64,000 bases of DNA, taken from Branchiostoma lanceolatum. Taxonomy: Eukaryota > Chordata > Leptocardii > Amphioxiformes > Branchiostomatidae. Numbering within the stretch: position 1 is the first letter of the stretch; the number at the start of each line of letters is the position of its first letter. Positions 54,783-64,000 of the stretch are shown in pieces. The stretch covers positions 19,060,734 through 19,124,733 of the forward strand of contig NC_089738.1 of assembly GCF_035083965.1 (NCBI RefSeq). Direction: 5' to 3'. The translations under genes and the position numbers were made by a program. Below the pieces are notes generated by a model. The model ran no database searches. It saw only the letters and a program-made list of their open reading frames with translations, and had not been told where the DNA came from.

Positions 54783-55922
54783 GAAAACTGCGACACATGT
54801 TAAACGTTTACATCCACCCACCCGATATCTAATGGCCGGTCTCTTAACCGAGAGGAAAGTCCCTTACCTGCCCCCCCTCCACAATAAATCTACCCAAATA
54901 TGAACAAATGTAACTTTATACTGAACTTGATGTTAAGTACGAAGAGAAACATTAGCTGACTCCAACAACATCAGCGGTCATGTCCATTCATCACATACGG
55001 TGTAAAATCAGAAACCCATGCATAAACTAGACTAATTAGGCAACATCTAAACAGCAACAACACAGGATCCTGGAAATATAAAAGACCTACCGAAAAGGTG
55101 CAAATTATGTTTACGTCATAAAACAAACATAATACGTGACCAAGCGTGACCCGCAGGAATGTCTAGCAAAGTGACCTTGACTTTGACACGCCGCTGGTCA
55201 GACTAACGGCTCTAAAGAAGAGAAGGAAAAACTTCCCGACTGTCCGTGGCGCAAAACATGACAAAGTCAAGGCTTAACAATGAAAATTGTAAACAGCAGA
55301 AACCTATGGAAAATTAAACAGATAAACTGTGGTAAACTAAGAATGGAGCGGGAGAGGTCAGAGGTCAACATAGAATAATAAAAACATAATCTGGGTATTA
55401 CATGCAGATAGGGCTATCCAACTAGCCGAAGGCTATTACAAAGGGTTAGTCTGGGATCAATATTCAGAGTTCAATATTCACAATTTCACATGTAGTCATG
55501 GAAAGAACAGCGTTTCAGGTCTTTCAGTGGTATCAACTAAGAATTGAGGTGTTCAAAAATAGATTCTTATATCGTAGAAGGGAGCTAACGTCATCCAATG
55601 TGGTAGGAACCGTTTAATTATGTAATGTTTAAGTTTTGAGTTATGAGTTATGTGTACTGGTGTTCAATTGGATATCCGGATGTGTTTATGAGGGTGTGTG
55701 TGTGTACAAACAGTAACATATCGATGAATGTAACATAACCGCCACTTTAGAATCTCATTTTTCTATGTCGACTTTTTCCCACACAGGGTATTGGGTTTCC
55801 AACGGGAATGGGCCATAGAATAGATGGACTGTTTAATCTTATCAACCCTGATTATCCATGGTGTGGTGGGTTCTTTAACGTGCGTGGGGCGCGGCTAAGT
55901 TATCGAGATGATGCACCTGAGT
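54783..55922. other. Unassigned spacer
   Basis: No gene, RNA or clear repeat recognised between the foldback element and the GAGGGCCTGCATG element. Confidence 0.4.
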
Positions 55923-56136
55923 GAGGGCCTGCATGAGGGGGTCCCGACAACGCTCTACGCTAAATTCGGAGGGCCGGCTACGTAATACGCTGAATTCAGA
56001 AAGTCTCCCTACACTCTACGCTAAATTCAGAAAAGCCTCCCTACGCTCTACGCTAAATTATGGAGTGGTCGGCAACGCTCTACGTAAAATCAAAACGGCC
56101 GATTACGCTCTACGTAAAAGGGGCATGCAGGCCCTC
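55923..56136. mobile_element. 214-bp element with GAGGGCCTGCATG termini and 6-bp target duplication
   Basis: Ends GAGGGCCTGCATG and CATGCAGGCCCTC; flanks CTGAGT at 55917-55922 and 56137-56142. The inside is almost entirely CTCTACGCTAAATT-type short repeats. Same termini and duplication length as the 1143-bp element at 14899-16041, but the subterminal word differs (CTACGCTAAAT here, ATTACGAATTACG there). Confidence 0.85.
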
Positions 56137-56812
56137 CTGAGTGTTATCCTGTTTCAGTTCCAGGCTCTACCTTCACCAAACAGTCTGAAATCGCTGCCAT
56201 TCAAGTCTGTCTGGAATAAATGTATGCTGCCAGATTCACTTTCCACGATTGGCTCGTGAATCTGACTGGTTACCTTTGAAAAATTAAAGATGAGATTAAT
56301 TGCAGCGCGATTAACAGCGCACTAGTTGTGATAGCGATTAATAACGGTACTGCAGCTGGTCAGGCGTTGTCGTGGTAAAAGTGCATTTCACGCAAGCTGA
56401 ACACAATTCAAGCAGTCAACTGAGGACAAGGCATAACGTTTTTTCGATAGCTTGTCGTAGTTGATTTGAAATACTATCTAGAAGTTTATTTATCGTGAAT
56501 CACCCCCTTCGGCTAGTGAAGTCGTCCTTTCTCTTATTGGTCACTTTTTGGACAACTACACGTAGTACTATGGACGTTTGGTGAATATCATTTTGATTTT
56601 GATAGGTAATATCTGTATCTCATATCTTATTAGACATATTTGATAATCAAACATACAACTATGTCCTCCAGGTCTAGAAAATGTTGTATTTTCATTTCAC
56701 TCCGTCTATTCAATTGTCTGAATTTCAGAAATAACCCCTGTTCTCAATAGACTCTGCCATGTAGTTCAAAGGTCGAATTTTGGCGCCAGATCAGAAACGT
56801 CACATGTCTCAG

Positions 56813-56895
56813 AGCCCTGGAGCTGGCAGTGAAGCACAAGACCTATGTGGACACCGTGCTGGCCTTCAGACAGAAGTACCTCGAGAAATATGACG
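56813..56895 (+). pseudogene. Orphan exon resembling an intraflagellar transport (IFT80-like) protein
   Basis: Between TGTCTCAG and GTAAGT, the frame reads ALELAVKHKTYVDTVLAFRQ, KYLEKYD. The word LAVKHKTHVDTVL..R resembles the C-terminal helical region of IFT80-type ciliary transport proteins; this is from memory and not checked. No further matching exon was found on either side, and its phase does not join the exon at 58389 (TAG would follow). It may be a fragment of a duplicated gene or a conserved exon of a gene whose other exons I missed. Confidence 0.35.
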
Positions 56896-57642
56896 GTAAG
56901 TTTGTTATCCTTTCCCCCATTCCCAAGGCAATAGATAACGCAGCACAGCTTCTCGATAACTTAAGCTTATTATCTGTTGATAATTGTGCGAAAATTGCCT
57001 CGGAATTCCACCAATCTTCGCACTACCAGGGGAGACTAAAGTGTTTCAACAAATGCCATTAATGCATGTAGCCCTATGGGGAAGTGGGGAAAAAGAAGGT
57101 GTCATTATCTCAAGAATCAAAACAACTGACTACGAAAACTTACCTTCAAATACAAACCAGTTATGTCAACTGTCATCAGATTTATTCCTGACAAATTCCA
57201 TACGGCTATTCTCCAGACATACCCCCCCTAATCAGAGCCCTTGGATAGGTCCAACAGGCTTCAGACACCCAGTTGAAGACCATGCCACTATATCAGGGGG
57301 TGCCAAAACCCACAAGGTAGAGACAGCCACTCCTATACTGCCCAGATTTCACAAAAAAATCCCACCAAAAAGGATTTTCAATGGTTTAAACCCTGTTTTT
57401 TACTTGGGGTCTCTCATCATGGGGTCTGGGCGCAGGCGCAATCACTTTAGTCTCCCCACCAATCTTCGCACTACGGACTGAAAAATTTGGTCACGTTGAA
57501 ATATGGTGTTTTTGGGCCGTCAGTACACTGGGCTCTAACTTAACCGCTTTGTTGGTGTGGAAATGTTAAATAGAACGCGTTTAGTACAACGATTGTCTCG
57601 GAGTTGAAATTGCATCATGAACGCGTTTAGTCACAACTGTCA

Positions 57643-57813
57643 GCTAGTTCGGAGTTGTAACTACGCATGTGCAGTGTCAAAGATGAAGCCCCCCCCCCCT
57701 CCCCGGCTGGGCGTTGTTATGCAAATCAAGACAATGTCGAGACGAGCACTGTTTTCAAGCCGGGGGCCTTCACCTTTGACACTGCACATGCGTAGTAGCA
57801 ACTCCGGACTAGC
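57643..57813. mobile_element. Foldback element, about 170 bp
   Basis: GCTAGTTCGGAGTTGTAACT, ACGCATGTGCAGTGTCAAAG on the left pairs with CTTTGACACTGCACATGCGT, AGTAGCAACTCCGGACTAGC on the right. Loop contains a C9 run. Adjacent CTCGGAGTTGAATTTGCATC words repeat nearby. Confidence 0.75.
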
Positions 57814-58388
57814 TTATTGTCTCGGAGTTGAATTTGCATCATTAATATCTTCAAAACCTTATAACAATGACTGATTATGTAGAAGCCTGTGATCCTTGTT
57901 TTGTATCCTGATTTGTTATGATTTATAACTGTTAACTGAAGAGACCACCCTTAATTAAGATTAAAAAGGTAAAAGGGTAGGTAAAGCAGTCATCCTCAAT
58001 TTAGGTGAAGCATTCTGAATGGAGTTTAAACTGTAAATGCCAACACAAAAATTGGACTTACCCAAATTTTCGACTGATCAGCTCCAGTCTTTGTCAAGGA
58101 GTGAGCAATCCACTGCTTCTGTGACGTCACGTTATGCAGATGAGACACGTGACTTGGAGAGCAGTGGATCATAGGTTGCATAAAGTCTATGGCGAAGTCT
58201 TCTTAGGTGAAGCATGATGCGGCCTTGCCATGGCTCACCTTTTAGGCCAAGCACGCCGGGTCACCCCTCGATAAGTGTGTTGGGTTCTTTTACAAGGAGA
58301 GGTTTGAAGCTACAATCCCTTACATGTCCGAGCTGGAGTCGACCCTAGATGAATGATTAGATAACTGGCGTCATTTTCCCTATTGTAG

Positions 58389-61300
58389 ACTCACATCAGC
58401 CACATGAACATCTCTCTTCGGACACCTGTGCAGACTGGGTGTAGTGATGATGATGATGTCATCTTCCTCGGCACTGTGGAAAACGCCAACAACTTGGATA
58501 ACGGTTAGTTTTGTTTGTTTGTCTCTTATAACTGGTTAACTGACTCAAGGCACAGCACACCTGTTTTGACAATGAAGTTTATTGCATATTCATGCCCCAT
58601 TGATTGAGACTGTAAGTTAGATTGTCAAGAGTCCTTAGTCTATCGTTAGCGTTCACCCTACGCTAACGTACTAAGCGTTAGCGTACAAAGAAGAGCTTGT
58701 AAGCGAACTCCTGCTCTGGGCACCAACTCATGGGCACTCCTGTGTCGGGCGACCCCGACGGACCTACATAGACCAACTTGTACCAAGTTGTACCAAGTTG
58801 GTCTATGTACCAAAAATCATGACCATCCATCAGGACCTTCTTGAGTTATTCCATTTCAAAGTCTGAAGCAAAACCTGCTCCTGCAGTTCCGAAAGCCGCT
58901 AGGGGGCCCAAACCTAGACCACTTACTCACTGTCCAAAGAGCTATCTACCACTCAAAAATCAGGACCATAGCATGTCCAGAACACGAAATCGCTTGGGGA
59001 CCCAAAATCTAATCATTTCCAAGTCTCATCAAGACCTACCCACCTACCAAATATCAAGACAATCCATCCAAGCCTTCTCGAGTTATGTTGTACGTTACAA
59101 ACAAACACACAAACGCTACCCTCTACATAACCTTCTCGGCGACGGTAATAATTTCTACCACAGAGGAGCTACCAAAGGACAAGGAGAGTGCTCCAAGTGT
59201 GATCGAACATAGCAGTCCAAAAAAGAAGGAGAGGAACCTAATTGACTATCAGGGAAGAAGAAAGCATCATCCTTAACCACAGTGGAAGATGAATGCTTTA
59301 CTTTCCTTATTCTAAAGTTTTACTCAAGACTACCAACCCAAGGAAAGCTAGTGGGCCGGACAACGTCCCAAACTGGGTGCTTAAGGACTGTGCTGAGGAC
59401 TTAGCACCTGTTGTTTGCCATCTCTTCAACACCTCGTATGCAAAGGGCACAGTGCCCTCAGTGTGGAAGTCGGCAAATGTTGTGCCTGTACCAAAGGCTG
59501 CTGGAGCATCACAAGTGGAGGACTTTCGACCAGTCTCCCTTCTAGCTGTTTTGGCAAAACTGCTCGAGAGATGCGTTCTCAAGAGATTACTCCCTGCACT
59601 AACTATGGTCATCCGGGACCAGTATGCCTACATGAAAGGCTCGTCAACCACATTAGCATTGGTGCGTTTGGTACAAACCTGGTTATCTGCTCTTGACTCC
59701 AAAAAGCCAACACTCGTAAGGGCACTTTTTGCAGATATGAGCAAAGCTTTTGATAGGGTAGATCACGCCCTGCTGCTGATGTGTGTTAACAATCTACAAG
59801 TGAGTCCACACATGCTGGCATGGATACACAACTATCTCAAACATAGACAGCAAAGAGTCGTGACCCATGGCAAGTTCAGCACCTGGCACACTTTAACATC
59901 AGGAGTCCCACAGGGGGGTGTTCTTTCACCCTACTTATTTTTGCTCTTTATGAGCACTAGGTCACCAGTGTATAGTTCCACACTAAATGTTGGCTATGCT
60001 GACGACGTCAGCTTGTCGCGATCTCTCCATGTGGCTGTGGCAAACAGCGACAGGGCAGTGGAGGAGGAAGCGACTCAGCTGGATGTATGGGCTAGCGACA
60101 ACAAGATGATTTTAAATGGAGGCAAAAGTCAGCTAATGCAAATATGTTTCAACAGATCAGTTCCTGTCCCACCAGAGATTATCTTAGGGGGACAACAGGT
60201 GCCATGGGTTGAACAAGCCAAGGGTTTGGGATTTATATTGGATAGGTACTTGACGTTTAATAACCAAGTGACATCCATGGTCACGAAGGCCTCTCGTAGG
60301 CTTCATTATCTTAGGCTCCTTACTAAACAGGGCACCAGTGTCGTGGATTTGGTCCAGGTGTACGTCACACTTATCAGACCTGTGCTCGAATATGGGCACG
60401 TACTACTAGTAGGGTGTAGTAAGGAGCAGGAGAGACAAATTGAAAGAGTACAACGGAGAGCACTCCGTATCGTCTCACTGGGGGGAAGACGAGAGGTGCC
60501 TCCTCTGCCGACGCTGAAGGAACGGCGAGAGGTTGCGGCAGTGAAGCTACTGAGGGACATGCTGGACGAGGGTCACCCCCTCCATGACCTGGTGCCGCCG
60601 GCCAGGTCTACGGTCACTGGGAGGACTCTTAGAAACGGCACTGCACTTACTGTGCCAGCTGCCAGGACACAGAGACTGAGAAGGTCATTTCTACACCAGG
60701 CCATCCGCTTGTATAACGAATCATCTTAATGTCACTTAGTGTGTATGGCATTCCTGTCCTTACTTTCGGCGTTCTCTGTAAGGCATTACGTACAACTTTG
60801 TTTTAGGTGTTTCGGTGGCATGTATTGTAACTGTTTATTAATGTTTGTACATATATTTCTGTATTCACAAGTTGTAAAATCAGCGATATTCAGTTTGTTT
60901 TTATACCGACTGCGAGCTGACTGCTTTTCTGAATAAACTGAATAAACTGAATAAACTTATCTTTAATAATTTCTACCACAGAAGAGCTACCAAAGAACAA
61001 GGAGAGTGCTTTAAGTGTGATCGAACATAGCAGTCCAAAAAAGGTGTGTGTCCCAGTTACGCCTGATGACCACTAATGCAGATTTTTCCTTACTTCTCTA
61101 CGATATTTCCAGCCCCAGATGTGATTGCACAGAAGAATCCACTTGGCACTCCACAGAAGAAGGAGAGGAACCCAAGTGTGATCGTCCTCGGCACTCCGCA
61201 GAAGACCCGGTGTGTTCCTGTCTGTTCCTGGTTCGCCTGATGACCACTAATGCAGATTTTTCCTTACTTCTCTACGATATTTCCAGCCCCAGATGTGATT

Positions 61301-63911
61301 GCACAGAAGGACCCCAATTGTACTATCACTGTATCAGCAAAGAAGAAAGCCCCATCCTTAACCACAGTGGAAGATGACTGCTTTACTTTCCTTATCTTTA
61401 ATAATTTCTACCACAGAAGAGCTACCAAAGGACAAGGAGAGTGTGATCGAACATAGCAGTCCAAAAAAGGTGTGTGTCCCAGGTACGCCCGATGACCACT
61501 ACTGCAGATTTTTCCTTACTTCTCTACGATATTTTCCAGCCCCAGATGAGATTGCACAGAAGAGCCCACTTGGCACTCCACAGAAGGAGAGGAACCCAAG
61601 TGTGATCGTCCTGGGAACTCCGCAGAAGACCCGGTGTGAGTCTGTCGCAGGGTCGCCTGGCCAGGAGGGTTTCCTGGTGACCTACTGTCGACCCTCGGAC
61701 ACAGACGACTACCCCCACCCCCGGTCTGCGTGCCCGCATCATCTTTTCAGGTTCGTACTGAGAAATCTCACAAGCCGGTTCAAGTGCTAGTGCTAGTTTT
61801 TGTTCTAGTTCTAGTGCTAGTTTTTGTTCTAGTTCTAGTTTTTGTTCTAGTTCTAGTGCTAGTTTTTGTTCTAGTTCTAGTTTTCGTTCTTACTTGTTCT
61901 AGTTTTTGTTTAAGTTCTAGTTTTTGTTCTAGTTCTAGTTTTTGTTCTATCTAGTTCTAGTCCTAATCCTAGTTTTTGTTCTAGTTCTAGCTCTAGTTTT
62001 TGTTTAAGTTCTAGTTTTTGTTTTAGTTCTAGGTCTAGTTTTTGCTCTAGTTCTAGCTCTAGTTCTTGTCCTAGTTCTAGTTTTTCTTTGAATTCTAGCT
62101 TTTGTTCTAGTTCTAGTCCTAGTTCTAGTTTTGGTTGTAGTTCTAGCCCTAGCTCTAGTTCTAGCTCTAGTTTTTGTTCTAGTTCTAGGTCTAGGTCTGC
62201 ATGGTCGCATCACCCCTTCAGGTTCGTATGACAAATATCATAAGCGGGTACAGTCGTCCTGTTTAGACTCAGTGTCTGGTACTTTGACTTCGCCCAACAA
62301 GACAGTACGGCCTGGCCTGAGTACCAACCTCCGTAGTGACCGCTGGCTCAAAAGAATTTGCTTGCTAACCACGGAGTCTGACCCTGCGCGTATCCGTCAC
62401 GGCTGTTAGTCAGATATTCGTTTCGATTTTGAACGAGCTCGCTGATTGGCCCCATTCGTCTAAGCTCCTCCCCATGCCACACTGTTCTTCGTAACGGGTA
62501 GGTTCTAAGAACTGTTGCCATGGCGATTCTTTCAAAACTGGACCCGAACTGGGCAATAGAGACACCTTGGAACGAAAAATGGCACCGAACGCAGCTCGAA
62601 TTCCCCTCATTACGTGATAATGAGACAGCCGTGACGGATACGCGCAGGGTCAGACTCCGTGGTTAGCAAGCGAATTCTTTTGAGCCAGCGGTCACTACGG
62701 AGGTTGGTACTCAGGCTAAGTACGGCCTGGCAAAGGGCATTTTTTGGTGTGTGCGATTCATACTCATTTGCAAAGCAGTGTGGGTAAAGGGGTGAAGTCT
62801 GCCATCTGATGATTGCCATGATGACTTTTACTGATGTTATTTTCATTCATAATTTTTTTTCTTTTTTTTTTCTGCAGCATCGCTAGTTTTAATCATATTG
62901 TATGCAGAGGACCCTACCAGCAGAATGCAGCTCACTGCGACAAGTGCTACTGCTATGTGTGCGACAAACCTGCAAAGGAGGTGAGATTGCTCCTCAAGCA
63001 CTGTAGTGTCATGCATGAGATTGGGACTTCATTAACCCCAACCATAGTAAATTTTCTACTAAAACACCACAGTACAAGAATGGGAATGTCATGCCAAACA
63101 AATTCTCAGTGAGCTAAAAAGGTTTGAGATACATTTGTAATTACTCTGGAAATCATTTTACCGAGATGTCTTAGATATTCTTTGATTATATCTACCGTCA
63201 CAGAAGTTGTTTTAGGTCAGTTTCCTCTTCCTCTTCTGTTCCAAACTAATAAGGTCAACGACCTGGACCAGACGACTGTCGCCATGGTTACTGGTAAAGT
63301 AGCAGACACCCTGTGGTGTTTGATTACATAATGTAGCAAGTGGCAGGACAGAGCTGGAGGGGCTTGTCACCATATATATGATTGTGTTTGAGTAAGAATA
63401 AACAGAGCAGTAGTTTGTTAGGTTAGACCATGTGATGATAAACATTATGCATTTGTCCGAAAATAATTTCATCAGGTTGGTAGAACAAACTTAAGGATAT
63501 TGGAGGTTCTTTTTTCACAACTGGCAAGTCTTACCTGCTGATGTTTCGGTGTCTCTCGGACATGGGACGAGGGGGTATACAAACTTAGCCACGTTTGGGA
63601 CAGTGTTCTCACCGCAAAAGCGCCACCTACTTCGGCTACTTATAGCGGTGAGAAGCAGTACTCCAGTCAGAAGGTCTGAAGAAGGTGTCTGACAGACACC
63701 GAAACGTTAGCAGGGGAGAATTACCGGTTGTGAAAAAAATGTCTCCAATATCCATAATGCATTTGCTTGTAAATGCTGCCTTTCTTGTCTTATTTTTTGT
63801 CTTATTTTTTGTCTTCCCTTGCAGTGCCTGTTCTGGAGCAAAGCCTCTTCACACTGTAACGCCCACAAATGCCCAGCATGGCAAAGACTACGATCAATAT
63901 TTAAGACATAA
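58389..63911 (+). CDS. Uncharacterised protein: repeated SIM-like exons and a C-terminal Cys/His cluster (5' end not found)
   Basis: Best exon chain: 58389-58503, then an EELPK exon (61417-61482; related 59164 and 60982 copies), 61540-61633, 62878-62980, 63825-63911. Each listed junction keeps phase and the chain ends in TAA. The first exon has SDDDDVIFLGT and later exons PSVIVLGTPQKTR: acidic or hydrophobic words of the SUMO-interaction type (inference). The last two exons read RGPYQQNAAHCDKCYCYVCD, KPAKE, CLFWSKASSHCNAHKCPAW. The HC-x2-C-x-C-x2-CD-x-PA-x3-C-x2-W-x5-HC pattern resembles the cluster I recall from plant RPM1-interacting protein 13 and animal proteins of unknown function. It probably binds zinc. 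58404 is a possible in-frame ATG, but an upstream start is as likely. Confidence 0.65.
59293..60729 (+). CDS. Non-LTR retrotransposon reverse transcriptase, N-terminally truncated, frame intact
   Basis: 478 codons without a stop; the first six lie in host flank, so the real element sequence starts near 59311. Reverse transcriptase blocks in order: KASGPDNVPN (18-27), FRPVSLLAVLAKLLER (78-93), FADMSKAFDRVDH (146-158, catalytic Asp), SGVPQGGVLSP (203-213), YADD (235-238, catalytic), LGFILDRYLTFN and RPVLEYG, then a C-terminal RVQRRALRIV and QAIRLYN end. Endonuclease and ORF1 are missing. The finger/palm/thumb part would still be readable if transcribed, but the element cannot retrotranspose by itself. 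The undamaged frame suggests recent arrival. Confidence 0.92.
   Translation: MLYFPYSKVLLKTTNPRKASGPDNVPNWVLKDCAEDLAPVVCHLFNTSYAKGTVPSVWKSANVVPVPKAAGASQVEDFRPVSLLAVLAKLLERCVLKRLLPALTMVIRDQYAYMKGSSTTLALVRLVQTWLSALDSKKPTLVRALFADMSKAFDRVDHALLLMCVNNLQVSPHMLAWIHNYLKHRQQRVVTHGKFSTWHTLTSGVPQGGVLSPYLFLLFMSTRSPVYSSTLNVGYADDVSLSRSLHVAVANSDRAVEEEATQLDVWASDNKMILNGGKSQLMQICFNRSVPVPPEIILGGQQVPWVEQAKGLGFILDRYLTFNNQVTSMVTKASRRLHYLRLLTKQGTSVVDLVQVYVTLIRPVLEYGHVLLVGCSKEQERQIERVQRRALRIVSLGGRREVPPLPTLKERREVAAVKLLRDMLDEGHPLHDLVPPARSTVTGRTLRNGTALTVPAARTQRLRRSFLHQAIRLYNESS
59311..60955 (+). mobile_element. 5'-truncated non-LTR retrotransposon (CR1/jockey-like), about 1.65 kb
   Basis: It interrupts the duplicated SIM-exon block: upstream sequence GCTTTACTTTCCTTAT and downstream CTTTAATAATTTCTACC are contiguous in the intact copy near 61380-61410. 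The 3' end carries three GAATAAACT units. CTTAT at 59306-59310 and 60956-60960 is a likely short target duplication. The reverse transcriptase frame is annotated separately. Confidence 0.85.
61780..62200 (+). repeat. Degenerate (TTCTAG)n satellite, about 420 bp
   Basis: GTTCTAGTTCTAGTTTTTGT and variants with GCTAG or CCTAG. It yields Val/Leu-rich frames on one strand and Arg/Thr-rich frames on the other, both artefacts. It lies in the intron between the last SIM-like exon and the Cys-cluster exon. Confidence 0.9.
62316..62716. mobile_element. Foldback element with arms of about 90 bp
   Basis: CTGAGTACCAACCTCCGTAG through GTATCCGTCACGGCTGT (62316-62406) is inverted at about 62624-62716 with only a few mismatches, around 215 bp of unrelated centre. 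A GTACGGCCTGGC word occurs just outside both ends (about 62305 and 62720) in direct orientation and may be a target duplication or subterminal repeat. Confidence 0.8.
63512..63740. mobile_element. Foldback element related to the Penelope-like remnant at 5410-5560
   Basis: Left TTTTTCACAACTGGCAAGTC, TTACCTGCTGATGTTTCGGT is inverted at the right as ACCGAAACGTTAGCAGG, GGAGAATTACCGGTTGTGAA. The middle shares CCACGTTTGGGA, CTCACCGCAAAAGCGCCACC and GCTACTTATAGCGGTGAGAA with 5490-5560. This is a retroelement end-only derivative sitting in the final intron of the Cys-cluster gene. Confidence 0.75.
63676..63708 (+). ncRNA. Hammerhead-ribozyme core, same family as 5438-5470
   Basis: CTGAAGA (63676-63682), helix II AGGTGTCTGACAGACACC (63683-63700), GAAAC (63701-63705) and GTT as cleavage triplet (63706-63708; U is allowed at the cut site). 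Helix I pairing near the core is poor (GGU against AGC), so activity is less likely than at 49441. Confidence 0.5.
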
Positions 63912-63994
63912 TGTTGAGTTTAGTGTGTAACATTTTGAAGTAATAATGATGTTCATATTATGTTTATATGCGGTTCTATACAGATATGTCTGGA

Positions 63995-64000
63995 AATAAA
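63995..64000 (+). terminator. Candidate poly(A) signal of the Cys-cluster gene
   Basis: AATAAA in the last six bases of the window, 84 bp after the TAA stop. The cleavage site would lie outside. Confidence 0.4.

Larger units (their letters stand above)
59164..61416 (+). repeat. Tandemly duplicated SIM-exon block interrupted by a LINE
   Basis: Exon types: E (EELPKDKESxPSVIEHSSPKK) at 59164, 60982-61043 and 61417; P (PDVIAQKNPLGTPQKKERNP, SVIVLGTPQKTR) at 61113-61209 and, as PDEI, 61540-61633; Q (PDVIAQKDPNCTITVSAKKK) at 61287-61370. Several copies have lost donors: CAGTTACG at 61057 instead of CAGGTACG at 61480, and GAAGATGAC at the end of Q. The copy at 59164 runs into a stop (RRKHHP*). Only the downstream E and P copies look splice-competent. 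Confidence 0.6.

Noticed and set aside
58068..58100. Hammerhead-like GACTG/CAGTC hairpin followed by GAAAA on the minus strand
   Set aside because: The CUGANGA position reads TTGACAA and no UH cleavage site or helix I could be placed.
61730..62234. Val/Leu-rich (+) and Arg/Thr-rich (-) repeat frames
   Set aside because: Low-complexity (TTCTAG)n satellite read in different frames.

Overview
This window is animal genomic DNA with spliced genes, introns full of foldback elements, and several retroelement fragments. The gene content and the dense hammerhead-bearing foldback repeats look most like a cephalochordate (amphioxus, Branchiostoma). That assignment is inference; no rRNA, mitochondrial or marker gene is present to confirm it. 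All genes recognised with confidence lie on the + strand. Exon limits were read by eye from splice signals, reading-phase continuity and family resemblance.

Layout. (1) 265-11609: fifteen exons, including the last, of a calcium-activated chloride channel regulator (CLCA) protein. They give 899 residues; only the N-terminus lies outside the window. HExxH metalloprotease, von Willebrand A (MIDAS), beta-sheet/fibronectin-like and C-terminal membrane segments are all readable. (2) 11610-16430: gene-poor DNA with a LINE scrap and a 1.1-kb element with terminal inverted repeats and a perfect 6-bp target duplication; a 214-bp relative sits at 55923-56136. (3) about 16430-44850: a 28-kb tandem array of long non-coding units. 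It has three and a bit copies of a 4.0-4.5-kb unit, then older pairs of related 0.9-kb and 2.8-3.2-kb blocks, plus clean later insertions of a foldback element and a truncated LINE. (4) 45430-53261: a TATA promoter, a 5'UTR exon and a six-exon, 266-residue chymotrypsin/elastase-type serine protease. Its catalytic Asp and Ser are intact but the catalytic His is replaced by Tyr. (5) 53262-58388: minisatellites, foldback elements and one orphan exon resembling an intraflagellar transport protein. (6) 58389-63911: the 3' exons of an uncharacterised gene with repeated PSVIxLGTP-type (SUMO-interaction-like) exons and a C-terminal Cys/His cluster. A 5'-truncated non-LTR retrotransposon with a 478-codon reverse transcriptase frame interrupts it.

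Two themes cut across the genes. First, splice-junction neighbourhoods are repeatedly duplicated in tandem and then decay (CLCA exons 5 and 12, the protease 5'UTR donor, its intron-1 acceptor and its last exon, and the SIM exons of the last gene). Second, several foldback elements carry hammerhead-ribozyme cores (CUGANGA, helix II, GAAAYGUC); one adjoins a Penelope-like (GIY-YIG) coding remnant. The genes are unrelated and show no operon-like cooperation; they are neighbours in a repeat-rich region.
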